IMG/VR virus record: IMGVR_UViG_3300025789_000058
Span: 1 to 48,075 of that record
DNA from: a virus
Length of the DNA: 48,075 bases
Strand: one strand, 5' to 3'
Shown here: positions 1-7,893 of the stretch, piece by piece
How the letters are laid out: each line of letters opens with the position of its first letter
How positions within the stretch are numbered: the first letter of the stretch is position 1
Notes under the pieces: generated by a model
What the model was told of the DNA's origin: nothing
What the model saw: only the letters and a program-made list of their open reading frames with translations
Database searches by the model: none
Position numbers and translations under genes: made by a program

Positions 1-111
1 CTGTTGTATTTTCTTTTGAATTGAAATTTTATAATTCTTTTCACGTTCTTCTGAGGAACGTCTTGGAATTAGTATGTTTTCCTCTTTTAAGAAAGAAATT
101 AATTTTATCAT
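1..111 (-). CDS. LRR-family protein, second tandem copy (N-terminal 37 codons only)
   Basis: The first 37 codons of a gene that continues past the left edge. It starts at the ATG at 109-111. Its sequence is identical, base for base, to the start of the leucine-rich-repeat gene at 119-1021, so it is very probably a tandem paralogue. The N-terminus reads MIKLISFLKEENIL, a hydrophobic and basic leader with a possible prohead-protease site after L-K-E at residues 8-10. It follows the first LRR gene closely: that gene's stop is at 119-121. Whether the missing part also contains LRRs cannot be seen here. Confidence 0.75.
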   Translation of the reverse strand, partial: MIKLISFLKEENILIPRRSSEEREKNYKISIQKKIQQ

Positions 112-127
112 TATTTTATTATTTATA
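1..127. repeat. Perfect direct repeat, copy A (127 bp)
   Basis: Identical to 911-1037 over at least 127 bases, the visible maximum because copy A is cut by the window edge. It covers the 5' end of the second LRR gene and its upstream bases. Identity ends at position 128 versus 1038. Confidence 0.97.
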
Positions 128-1021
128 AATAGTCCCTTTAATATCTCCACCTTGTTGAATTATTATATTTTTAATTTCTTCTTTAGTGTATTTTTTTGAG
201 ATAGGAGTATTACTTAAATATAAACTCCCTCCTACTTCTAAATTATCTGGTAGTGAAGTTATAGGAGTATTACTTAAATCTAAACTCCCTCCTACTTTTA
301 AATTATCTGGTAGTGAAGTTATTTTAGTACTACTTAAATCTAAACTCCCTCCTACTTCTAAATTATCTGGTAGTGAAGTTATAGGGGTATTAGTTAAATA
401 TAAACCCCCTCCTACTTTTAAATTATCTGGAAGTGAAGTTATAGGGGTATTAGTTAAATATAAACCCCCTCCTACTTTTAAATTATTTGGTAGTGAAGTT
501 ATAGGAGTATCTCTTAAATCTAAATGTCCCCCCACTTCTAAATTATCTGGTAGTGAAGTTATAGGGGTATCACTTAAATCTAAATCATCTCCTACTTTTA
601 AATTATCTGGAAGTGAAGTTATAGGGGTATTAGTTAAATATAAATCATCTCCTACTTTTAAATTATCTGGTAATGAAGTTATAGAGGTATTAGTTAAATA
701 TAAACCCCCTCCTACTTCTAAATTATCTGGTAGTGAAGTTATTTTAGTACCACTTAAATATAAACCCCCTCCTACTTTTAAATTATCTGGTAGTGAAGTT
801 ATTTTAGTACCACTTAAATATAAATCCCCTCCTACTTTTAAATTATCTGGTAGTGAAGTTATAGGGGTATTAGTTAAATCTAAATCACCTTTAGACCCAT
901 CTTTTATATACTGTTGTATTTTCTTTTGAATTGAAATTTTATAATTCTTTTCACGTTCTTCTGAGGAACGTCTTGGAATTAGTATGTTTTCCTCTTTTAA
1001 GAAAGAAATTAATTTTATCAT
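119..1021 (-). CDS. Leucine-rich-repeat protein with capsid-targeting-like N-terminus
   Basis: A 300-residue protein. After an N-terminal leader (MIKLISFLKE) and a charged linker to about residue 48, it consists of about eleven 20-residue LRR units, each close to TSLPDNLKVGGxLxLSxT. A short charged C-terminus follows. LRR domains usually bind proteins. The leader matches other genes of this window and resembles the T4 capsid-targeting sequence, with L-K-E at residues 8-10 as the candidate cleavage site. I infer, without proof, a virion-packaged LRR protein. Units differ mainly at the start of each strand (LYL, LDL) and the next turn (SGTKI, TNTPI, RDTPI). A tandem paralogue follows immediately downstream. 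Confidence 0.85.
   Translation of the reverse strand: MIKLISFLKEENILIPRRSSEEREKNYKISIQKKIQQYIKDGSKGDLDLTNTPITSLPDNLKVGGDLYLSGTKITSLPDNLKVGGGLYLSGTKITSLPDNLEVGGGLYLTNTSITSLPDNLKVGDDLYLTNTPITSLPDNLKVGDDLDLSDTPITSLPDNLEVGGHLDLRDTPITSLPNNLKVGGGLYLTNTPITSLPDNLKVGGGLYLTNTPITSLPDNLEVGGSLDLSSTKITSLPDNLKVGGSLDLSNTPITSLPDNLEVGGSLYLSNTPISKKYTKEEIKNIIIQQGGDIKGTIYK
241..900. repeat. 60-bp tandem repeat array encoding LRRs (11 units)
   Basis: Eleven units of exactly 60 bases in perfect register, most beginning aattatctggtagtgaagtt on the plus strand. The array has no indels. Differences are confined to a few positions per unit and recur in different combinations between units, as expected from recombination among repeats. 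Each unit encodes one 20-residue LRR on the minus strand. Confidence 0.95.
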
Positions 1022-1037
1022 TATTTTATTATTTATA
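911..1037. repeat. Perfect direct repeat, copy B (127 bp)
   Basis: Partner of 1-127 at an offset of 910 bases. It covers the first 37 codons of the complete LRR gene plus 16 upstream bases. The perfect identity includes a non-coding stretch, which points to recent duplication or gene conversion rather than protein-level constraint. Confidence 0.97.
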
Positions 1038-1041
1038 TATC

Positions 1042-1049
1042 TATAAATA
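1042..1049 (-). promoter_or_regulatory. Putative late-promoter motif upstream of LRR gene
   Basis: Plus-strand TATAAATAT, reading ATATTTATA on the coding strand, 20 bases before the LRR start at 1021. It is one of the recurrent upstream motifs described in the findings. Confidence 0.35.
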
Positions 1050-1060
1050 TATTAATTTTA

Positions 1061-2368
1061 TTAAAAATTATAATTTTTAGAGTATTTATGTTTTACTGCA
1101 AAGCCATTTTCACATAGTATTTTTTTTATCTCTATTAAAAATTCTTTGCCATCATCTATAGAGTAATCAAAAAGAAATGCATCATAGGTAATTAGTACTA
1201 ATTTACTTTTGCATTTTTTAGATTCGATAAAATTTTTTATTTTTTCTATTTTAAAAATATTATTTTTAGTCTCTAGATTTTGTATAATATAATTAAAAAG
1301 CTTAAGCTTATTTATTTCTTGAGATTTTCTTAATAATTTTCCAGTAGGTAATATATAAGAACCATTTCTTTTATAAATATTCCAAGAATTCTCTATAAAA
1401 TAGTCTAATCTAGAAAAAAATTCTATATTTTTATATTGATCATCAATACCCCCATATAGTTGTTTAAATGAAATTTCTTTAGATTTATTATACTCCTCTT
1501 GTGTAAGTTCATCTTTTGAAAAGTATAATTTTCCTAATTGAGTATGTATAGACTCTTGAGGATTTGTAAATTTATAGTCTATTAACTGCGCTATTAGCCT
1601 AAGATGATATGCATCAAAATCAAATTCTACTAAATAATCAAATCTAGGAATAAAACACTCTCTAAATTCTGGAGTTTTAGGTACTGCTACAAAATTTATA
1701 TTTGAGAATGAATTTGATGGTCTACCAGTAGTATTATACATATTATAATATGAATAGACTATATTATCCTTTATTAGCAGATTTGGAGTAGTAAGATGAT
1801 ATGTGCTAATTAATTTAGAACTGTCTACTGCAATACCCTGAGTCTCAACCCAATTATATAAATATGAGGCCTTATTTAATATTTCATAATCTCTTTCTAA
1901 ATCAAATAAATTTTCTACTTTCTTATATAAACACTCATATTTTTCATAATGCTTTGTGATTGGTATAAGTTCATTTATATACTGTGATGGGGCTCTATTA
2001 TAATAAAAATCCCGATGTATTACTGTATCACACTCAAGCTTATTTTCTTCTATCCCCTGATCTAGTCTTATAAAATTTAAATCTACAGTATTATTAAGAT
2101 CTAGAAAGTAAGAGTGGAATTTTTTATCGAGTAAATAGACTTTCTTGTGTGAATTTATAAAAGATTGAATCTGGGCTATTTCTAAGCTAAATCCTTCGCT
2201 GTGGTTTACAGGGAATATGTAACCTTTGCTGCCATTATTATAATAGACCAGTGAGCATCTAGTAAGCGCAGGATGACTTTTTTCTGAAGAGGGTATTACT
2301 TGAATAAAACAAACATCACTTGATTCCAGCCTTGAAAGCTGATCAGACGTTTCTATAATAAAATACAT
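1061..2368 (-). CDS. Miniature family-A DNA polymerase-like protein
   Basis: A 435-residue protein with the three palm motifs of family-A DNA polymerases. A TGR motif lies at about 214-216, as in the TGRxSSxxPNLQNIP region. Motif A is DFDAYHLRLIA at 250-260, with the catalytic Asp at D250 but His255 where Glu is usual. Motif B is KEISFKQLYG at 297-306, with Lys, Phe and Tyr in register. Motif C is TYDAFLFD at 394-401, where the usual HDE is YDA and D396 is kept. The N-terminal ~120 residues look like a 3'-5' exonuclease fold without its acidic residues. The protein is far shorter than a normal PolA (about 600-930 aa). It lies after the tail genes, away from any replication gene in view. It may be a true reduced polymerase, a specialised terminal or repair polymerase, or an inactive relative. 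Confidence 0.7.
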   Translation of the reverse strand: MYFIIETSDQLSRLESSDVCFIQVIPSSEKSHPALTRCSLVYYNNGSKGYIFPVNHSEGFSLEIAQIQSFINSHKKVYLLDKKFHSYFLDLNNTVDLNFIRLDQGIEENKLECDTVIHRDFYYNRAPSQYINELIPITKHYEKYECLYKKVENLFDLERDYEILNKASYLYNWVETQGIAVDSSKLISTYHLTTPNLLIKDNIVYSYYNMYNTTGRPSNSFSNINFVAVPKTPEFRECFIPRFDYLVEFDFDAYHLRLIAQLIDYKFTNPQESIHTQLGKLYFSKDELTQEEYNKSKEISFKQLYGGIDDQYKNIEFFSRLDYFIENSWNIYKRNGSYILPTGKLLRKSQEINKLKLFNYIIQNLETKNNIFKIEKIKNFIESKKCKSKLVLITYDAFLFDYSIDDGKEFLIEIKKILCENGFAVKHKYSKNYNF

Positions 2369-2422
2369 ACATAACCTTTAATAGAATTTACATTATAATA
2401 TCAAATTTTATCTATCTATCTC

Positions 2423-3088
2423 TTAAGTTGTTGGTCTAGCATATTTATCATACTTTCCATTTATAAAATCTTTTATACCTAAAAACGTAATATCTAAAGT
2501 CTCTGTTAATCTTTTATTTGTATCTATGATCCCAGCTCTAGAATCAAATTGAGATATTCTTATAGTATTAAGTGGTCCAGTTAATTTCCAAAAAATAGAA
2601 GCTGTCTGCCACAAGGTTATATCATATGGAGTAGTACCATTATTTATAGAGCTGTACTCTTCTGGTGATATTTCTATAACATAGCCCTTATTATTTATTT
2701 TCTTAGCAAAATATCTAATAATATAACCTCTTATATAATCACTATCTAAAATATATGGATAGTATGGCACTGGGCCATTTGCATTTGCATTAGACGTCTG
2801 AGTTGGATTTATTGTCTTTGTAGATGAATTAGTAGACGATATTGCATTTATTACTGATTGAGGTGTATTACTACTCGCAAGATTTAATAGAGCTGGAGAG
2901 TTTAATATTTGCGTTTTAGGAGTTAATTTCTCGCCTGGTCCTGTGAGAGGATCTGGTCCTGAATATGCTGAGCCGTCATATGTTAAATAGTACTGACCTA
3001 CAAAAGATTGACCATTTAGAATAAAATCTCCTCCAGTAGTCTTTTGATTTGGTATTACTCTTGCAGATGGATAATATCTTAGTGGCAT
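2423..3088 (-). CDS. Putative baseplate or tail-tip protein
   Basis: A 221-residue protein starting MPLRYYPSARVIPNQKTTGG. It begins immediately after the stop of the giant hub gene (one base apart), so it is almost certainly in the tail operon. The first ~60 residues are rich in Gly, Tyr and Pro, a Ser/Thr/Asn linker covers about 75-108, and the C-terminal half contains a hydrophobic core with TLWQTASIFWKLTGPL. I have a weak memory of similar short proteins next to baseplate genes in environmental phages. No enzymatic motif or membrane segment is visible. Its role is inferred from position only. Confidence 0.6.
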   Translation of the reverse strand: MPLRYYPSARVIPNQKTTGGDFILNGQSFVGQYYLTYDGSAYSGPDPLTGPGEKLTPKTQILNSPALLNLASSNTPQSVINAISSTNSSTKTINPTQTSNANANGPVPYYPYILDSDYIRGYIIRYFAKKINNKGYVIEISPEEYSSINNGTTPYDITLWQTASIFWKLTGPLNTIRISQFDSRAGIIDTNKRLTETLDITFLGIKDFINGKYDKYARPTT

Positions 3089-3089
3089 A

Positions 3090-6000
3090 TTATATTAAAT
3101 TATTTATTTGTTGTAATGTAGTATATTGATTTATATCATATCTATTAGATTTAAAATACCCAATAACAAATTTAGTATATGATACAGGATCATTTCCTGG
3201 CGACGACGACGGCGCGTATTTAGATAGATATTCAAATAAAGTCATATTTGATCTATAGATCCCTGATGTATTATTTAAAGCTCCTTTTAATACCTGATTC
3301 CATTGTGCTTTTATACCATCCTCTAATGTAGGATATGATGTTATAATATTCTTACTAGTATCTGTGCCTACATTACCTGGATTTTTTGTTCTATAAGCTA
3401 CTGTAATTTTATCTCCAAATCCTTCAAATTGAGCTTGAGCTTGCATTAATATTTTTATACCTTTAGAAATATTAGGTAACGCTCTATCTTGTGCTGGAAT
3501 ATAGGTATTTTTTATAATATCATTTACACTTACATTTGATGCAGATACTATATTATTTTGAATAATAGCAGTCTGTTTTTGAAGCGGTATTGTACCAGAT
3601 TTAGATCTTACAGATGTATATGCATCACTATTTCTAAGTATAGTCATAAATCCATCTATAGTAGTAGTCCACTCACTATTTTGAAAATTATGAGATATTC
3701 TGCCTATTGAAAATGCAACTCTTTTTGGAAAATTTTGAGTACTTAATTTTGATCTACTATATCTATATGGCAGCAGCCCCTCATCTATAGTAAATAATTG
3801 AAATGGATATAGACTTGATATTCCATCCATAGTTATATTTACTCTTACTGGAATTATCATCGCATGTACATTACCAGACTCTTGATTTCTAATATGCGCC
3901 ATTTTTTCTATATAGTAATTTAAAGCCCTATTTTTTACATCATCTGTTAAAGAAAATGGCTGATTATCATTACTATTTACTTTAGCTCCATATATAGTTC
4001 TTACTACTTTATCAAAATTTATTGCTAGTTCTGCTCTGCTAAATCTATCAGTAGGTTGAGTATTACTATTTAAATTTCTTAAATTTTGAGCATCTCCAAT
4101 TTCATTTTTAAATCTATCCCGCGTCCCGTAATTATATATCCCAAAATCTGAAGTATCTTTTGAAAGACTTACTTGACTCCCCGGCACTGGATTTGCTGCA
4201 ATGGATATTAAATTTGAAATTTTATTACTTATATCAGTTCTTAATTCAAAAGATCTAGCTATTGAACCAACTCCATAAATTGGCAATTCAAATGCAGTAT
4301 CATTATTTTTATCATAATTTATACAAATACCGTGTGTAGTTATAGAAGTATCTGCTGCGCCATTTACTTGATCATCTACTATAATATAGCAATTAGCATT
4401 ATCATTATACGCTAATCTAAATGCATTTATTCCTCCAAGATATTTATTTAAATCTACTATTATAGTCTGTATAATAGACTGAAAATACACCTCATGATTA
4501 TCGCTTGCTTTAGCATATCCTGATATAGTTTTTAAAAGATAATTAATATCAACTAAAATATTCATGAATTTACCAACATAACCATCTGTTTGAGGCTCGC
4601 CGTATTCGCTATTTTGTAATGGTAGATATTGATTTATAATATTATCAGTCTCTGGATCAAAGATTGTCTGATTAAATTCCTGCTCTTCATTTTTTCCATT
4701 AGTATTTTGTATAGTTTTTTTATAGGATATAGTTCCATTACTTGAAAGAATATCTTTATCAAATAGACTATCATAGTCACTTTTATCTCCTGTAAAACGT
4801 ATTAAAAATTTTTCTGGGTCTATCGAAAATTGTTTTTTATTACTTAAAAAGAAATTAGTCTCTGGATTAAAATCTATATATGCCATAGGAGTTATGACTT
4901 CATTATTATAATTTGATCTATTATAAAGAATACCAGTGTGATTTAGCATCATAAGAAAAGATCCTAAGGTAATATAAATAGACTGTTTAGTGTCTTTATC
5001 TGGCACTTCCAAATTTAAAGATTCATCATATCCAGCGGTAAAAAGAGTAAATAATATTTCAAAATCTACTGGTTTCATATCATTATAATGATTTTTTAAT
5101 GTTGGATTATTTCCAGTTACATCAAAAGCATTTTCTCCACTCATTAAATATCTGCTATTTCCATAATAGGTATTTATTTTTAATCTCTCTTTTTCATCTA
5201 ATCCTCCATTTATGTATTTACTATATACATCATCAGTCAATTCAGCTTTTATTTGATCTACTGTAGGGAATATTCCATCAGGAAATATAGTTGAATATGC
5301 ACCTTCAGAAAATAAATCTTTATAAAATTGATTTTGTATTTCTTTTTTTATAGTACTTTGATTTGGATTATTATATACATATAGCATTATTGATTTAAGC
5401 ATAAGCTCAATAGCAGATTCAGATTCTATAGCGCTTTTAAATTGTTCTATATTATATTTAGCATTTATAGATTTTGTTTTATCTTTTATATCTTTATCAT
5501 AATCTTTTTGTGCGGCTGAAATAGATTTATTATAATCATCTACTGGTTTATTCTCTGATAAAGGCTGAGGTCCTTCTACAGTTTTTATTAATGATAAATC
5601 GGCTAATGCTTTTAATGTTCCAGGCAGTCCAGGGCCTCCTAAATATATTCGTACATTTGGGTCAATAGCTGATAATTCTATATATGAAAATAAATTAGAT
5701 CTAGATTTCCCATTTATATTAGAATATATAGCTTCAATTTTATATCTTGTATTTGAATTATTATATGCATCATAAATACTATTAGGATTATCTATATTCA
5801 TAGGTATAGCAATACCTATAGCATACTTTTTATCTGGACCATATTCTATAGCCTTTGTATGAAAATTACCTAAAAGCGTAGCAGAAATATCATGTCCAAA
5901 TGTTTGAATAGTATTTGTAAAAGCATTTGCATTAGGACTAGTTACTTTTAATAATCCAAGTAATCTAGGAATATCTAAAGTTACATATATATCATTAGAT

Positions 6001-7487
6001 AATGAATTAAATTGTTTTGGTGCTATATATTTACCATTTATATCATTATTTATATTTTTAAAAAATATTGCATTATTTATAAGAGGATTTCCCTCTCCTC
6101 TTATATAATATGCTATATCTTCATCTGCTGTAGATGATTGATTATTTGCAGATTTACTAAATTCATATTTTGAGATCCATGTATCTGTTTCTTCTTGAGC
6201 TATTGATTTATATATTCTTAAAAGTGCTTCATTAGGTTTATTTTGTTGTGCATATAATTTTGTTAATTTACTTATAGCTTGAGCATATCCAAATTGTTTA
6301 TAATCATTATTAAAAGTATTTTGATTTTTATTATAAAAATCGACTGCTTTTCTATTAGTTTCTTCAATAACTTCTTCTGTATTATTAATTTTTTCAACAT
6401 CTTGTGGGGTTATGATATGACCTGTATGAAATAATAAATTTTGAAAAGGGTCAGATATTTGTGATTGAGCCCATAAATTATTCGTATTATTCAAATCACC
6501 TATTGCTTTTGCTAAATCATCTTGTCTTTTAGCAGCTACTTGCGCTTCTGCCTGAGCCGTCTCTGCTTTTCTTCTTCTATCTAAATAATCTTTAAGTTGA
6601 TTTTCATAGGCTCTTGTCATACCAGGATGATTAATTTTCATATTATCCATAACTGCACCTAATGCAAGTGCTTTTATAGTACAATCATAGCCACCCTCTG
6701 AAGTCATGGCAAAATTAAATTGAGTTATAGTTGCAAGAAATCCGCCGTAATTCCCTAAAGATTTTTGAGTATTTGTATTTATTTTGATCATTAGCTCCTC
6801 TTTAGTCCAATCAGATTTAAAAGGATTTCCAATCATAAACATCTCTGATGAATTTAATTTCCCTAAATTATCAAAATATTTTGTATGACCCCACTCTATA
6901 AGAATTGTAAAACCTGGTCTAAAATATAGTACGTCTATAATATCAAGCTGTGATTTATCCCAAACTTTAAGATTTATATTTACAGTCCTAAGCGATCCCA
7001 TTTTACCAGTAGACTCCACTGTCATACTAGTAATACCTGGCATAGGTCTATAACCATACTTTTTAATTTCACTATCTCCAAGCATGCCATATGATCCACC
7101 TAGACCATATCTAAGATTCATAGATCCATCTGTAAGAGGTGGTTTTATTGTATATTGTGAAGTACCTCCATATAATACAAATTTTTCAGCAAGACTGCTC
7201 TCATTTGGTAATGTGTCGCCTATTATATCTTCATAATTTTTATAAAGAGGGGATTTTTGTTGATTAGTAATAGAGGCGCCTGGATTATCGACTGATTCAT
7301 TTTCAATTAAATCAACTGAAGACACTACTCTTATCCAAGAATTTTTATTTGCAAAATAGATTAGATCTTCTTGACTTCTATTCTTTTCAGAAAGTTTTTC
7401 ACTTCTTTTTTTAAGCTGATTTGCAGCCCAGGGGTATATTGAATAACCTGCAATATTACATATTTGCTCTAAATCTGCTGTAGGCAT
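3090..7487 (-). CDS. Giant baseplate hub protein with C-terminal peptidoglycan-hydrolase-like domain
   Basis: A 1465-residue protein, the second longest here. Residues ~145-285 (SMTVESTGKMGSLRTVNINL, VLYFRPGFTILIEWG, then GYDCTIKALALGAVMDNMKI) resemble hub proteins of myovirus baseplates that bridge tube and spike (T4 gp27 / P2 gpD type). A charged region rich in Ala, Gln and Lys at ~285-330 looks coiled-coil. The middle is long and unassigned. The last ~110 residues (GFGDKITVAYRTKNPGNVG, a conserved DGIKAQ segment, and FEYLSKYAPSSSPGNDPVSY) match the style of phage virion-associated murein hydrolases that begin with an RNPGN motif. This suggests a hub fused to a tail lysozyme, equivalent to T4 gp5 plus gp27. 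It follows the LysM-like protein by three bases. Confidence 0.7.
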   Translation of the reverse strand: MPTADLEQICNIAGYSIYPWAANQLKKRSEKLSEKNRSQEDLIYFANKNSWIRVVSSVDLIENESVDNPGASITNQQKSPLYKNYEDIIGDTLPNESSLAEKFVLYGGTSQYTIKPPLTDGSMNLRYGLGGSYGMLGDSEIKKYGYRPMPGITSMTVESTGKMGSLRTVNINLKVWDKSQLDIIDVLYFRPGFTILIEWGHTKYFDNLGKLNSSEMFMIGNPFKSDWTKEELMIKINTNTQKSLGNYGGFLATITQFNFAMTSEGGYDCTIKALALGAVMDNMKINHPGMTRAYENQLKDYLDRRRKAETAQAEAQVAAKRQDDLAKAIGDLNNTNNLWAQSQISDPFQNLLFHTGHIITPQDVEKINNTEEVIEETNRKAVDFYNKNQNTFNNDYKQFGYAQAISKLTKLYAQQNKPNEALLRIYKSIAQEETDTWISKYEFSKSANNQSSTADEDIAYYIRGEGNPLINNAIFFKNINNDINGKYIAPKQFNSLSNDIYVTLDIPRLLGLLKVTSPNANAFTNTIQTFGHDISATLLGNFHTKAIEYGPDKKYAIGIAIPMNIDNPNSIYDAYNNSNTRYKIEAIYSNINGKSRSNLFSYIELSAIDPNVRIYLGGPGLPGTLKALADLSLIKTVEGPQPLSENKPVDDYNKSISAAQKDYDKDIKDKTKSINAKYNIEQFKSAIESESAIELMLKSIMLYVYNNPNQSTIKKEIQNQFYKDLFSEGAYSTIFPDGIFPTVDQIKAELTDDVYSKYINGGLDEKERLKINTYYGNSRYLMSGENAFDVTGNNPTLKNHYNDMKPVDFEILFTLFTAGYDESLNLEVPDKDTKQSIYITLGSFLMMLNHTGILYNRSNYNNEVITPMAYIDFNPETNFFLSNKKQFSIDPEKFLIRFTGDKSDYDSLFDKDILSSNGTISYKKTIQNTNGKNEEQEFNQTIFDPETDNIINQYLPLQNSEYGEPQTDGYVGKFMNILVDINYLLKTISGYAKASDNHEVYFQSIIQTIIVDLNKYLGGINAFRLAYNDNANCYIIVDDQVNGAADTSITTHGICINYDKNNDTAFELPIYGVGSIARSFELRTDISNKISNLISIAANPVPGSQVSLSKDTSDFGIYNYGTRDRFKNEIGDAQNLRNLNSNTQPTDRFSRAELAINFDKVVRTIYGAKVNSNDNQPFSLTDDVKNRALNYYIEKMAHIRNQESGNVHAMIIPVRVNITMDGISSLYPFQLFTIDEGLLPYRYSRSKLSTQNFPKRVAFSIGRISHNFQNSEWTTTIDGFMTILRNSDAYTSVRSKSGTIPLQKQTAIIQNNIVSASNVSVNDIIKNTYIPAQDRALPNISKGIKILMQAQAQFEGFGDKITVAYRTKNPGNVGTDTSKNIITSYPTLEDGIKAQWNQVLKGALNNTSGIYRSNMTLFEYLSKYAPSSSPGNDPVSYTKFVIGYFKSNRYDINQYTTLQQINNLI

Positions 7488-7490
7488 AAC

Positions 7491-7808
7491 TTATCTTACT
7501 GTGTTTATTTGATTATAATTATTTACTATTGATCTAATATCTGAAGGAAGTCTTAATTGTACTCCTATTGGAGGGAAAACACTATCACATGATAATGAAT
7601 TTGCAGATGCGATTACCCACCAATATCCAGGATCTCCATAGATATTATTTGACATAACATCCATTCTATCTCCTAATACAGTAATAACATAAATATCATT
7701 ATCAGACAGAGGAATATCTGGATATATAGCATTTACATATATAGATTTTGATCTAGGATCTACTGGATCGCTCTTTATTGTTAATATATTTTGATATCTA
7801 TTTATCAT
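7491..7808 (-). CDS. LysM-like baseplate protein (gp53 / gpX type)
   Basis: A 105-residue protein with the signature of phage LysM-like tail proteins. It has a two-strand lead-in, then DIYVITVLGDRMDVMSNNIY, then GDPGYWWVIASANSL, and ends in PPIGVQLRLPSD. In T4 gp53 and P2 gpX this small fold sits in the baseplate around the hub. The neighbours fit: the tube-cap-like protein is upstream and the giant hub gene downstream. The start at 7806-7808 is the only ATG that keeps the whole domain. The upstream gap of 85 bases has an out-of-frame Pro/Thr-rich stretch (see findings). Confidence 0.75.
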   Translation of the reverse strand: MINRYQNILTIKSDPVDPRSKSIYVNAIYPDIPLSDNDIYVITVLGDRMDVMSNNIYGDPGYWWVIASANSLSCDSVFPPIGVQLRLPSDIRSIVNNYNQINTVR

Positions 7809-7850
7809 TGTTTTATATTAATTATAGGTAATTATAATGGTATTTCTGGA

Positions 7851-7888
7851 ATAGGAGTTTGAGTAATAGGAGTAGGAGTAGGAGTTTG
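7851..7888. repeat. GGAGTA-type short tandem repeat in intergenic gap
   Basis: On the plus strand the gap between 7809 and 7893 contains imperfect repeats of ggagta/ggagtt with tandem copies at about 7869-7884. On the coding strand it would read Thr-Pro repeats, in a frame different from the upstream gene's. Confidence 0.7.
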
Positions 7889-7893
7889 TTGAT

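Noticed and set aside
120-127. T4-type TATAAATA late promoters on the coding strand (plus-strand TATTTATA at 120-127 and 1030-1037)
   Set aside because: They lie only 8-9 bases from the ATG and belong to the duplicated segment, so they cannot be counted as independent evidence. The ATATTTAT motif recurs more widely.
241-900. CRISPR-like array (regular 60-bp repetition)
   Set aside because: There are no separate repeats and unique spacers, and the whole unit is coding LRR sequence on the minus strand.
186-929. A 247-residue plus-strand reading frame across the LRR array
   Set aside because: It is the antisense shadow of the 60-bp repeat: one in-phase unit without stops repeats in both strands. 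It has no plausible start context and encodes a low-complexity repeat.
2369-2422. Possible RNA gene or regulatory element in the gap after the polymerase-like gene
   Set aside because: The gap is short and AT-rich with only a small tctatc repeat; no stem or tRNA-like arms are visible. I saw no tRNA genes anywhere in the window.
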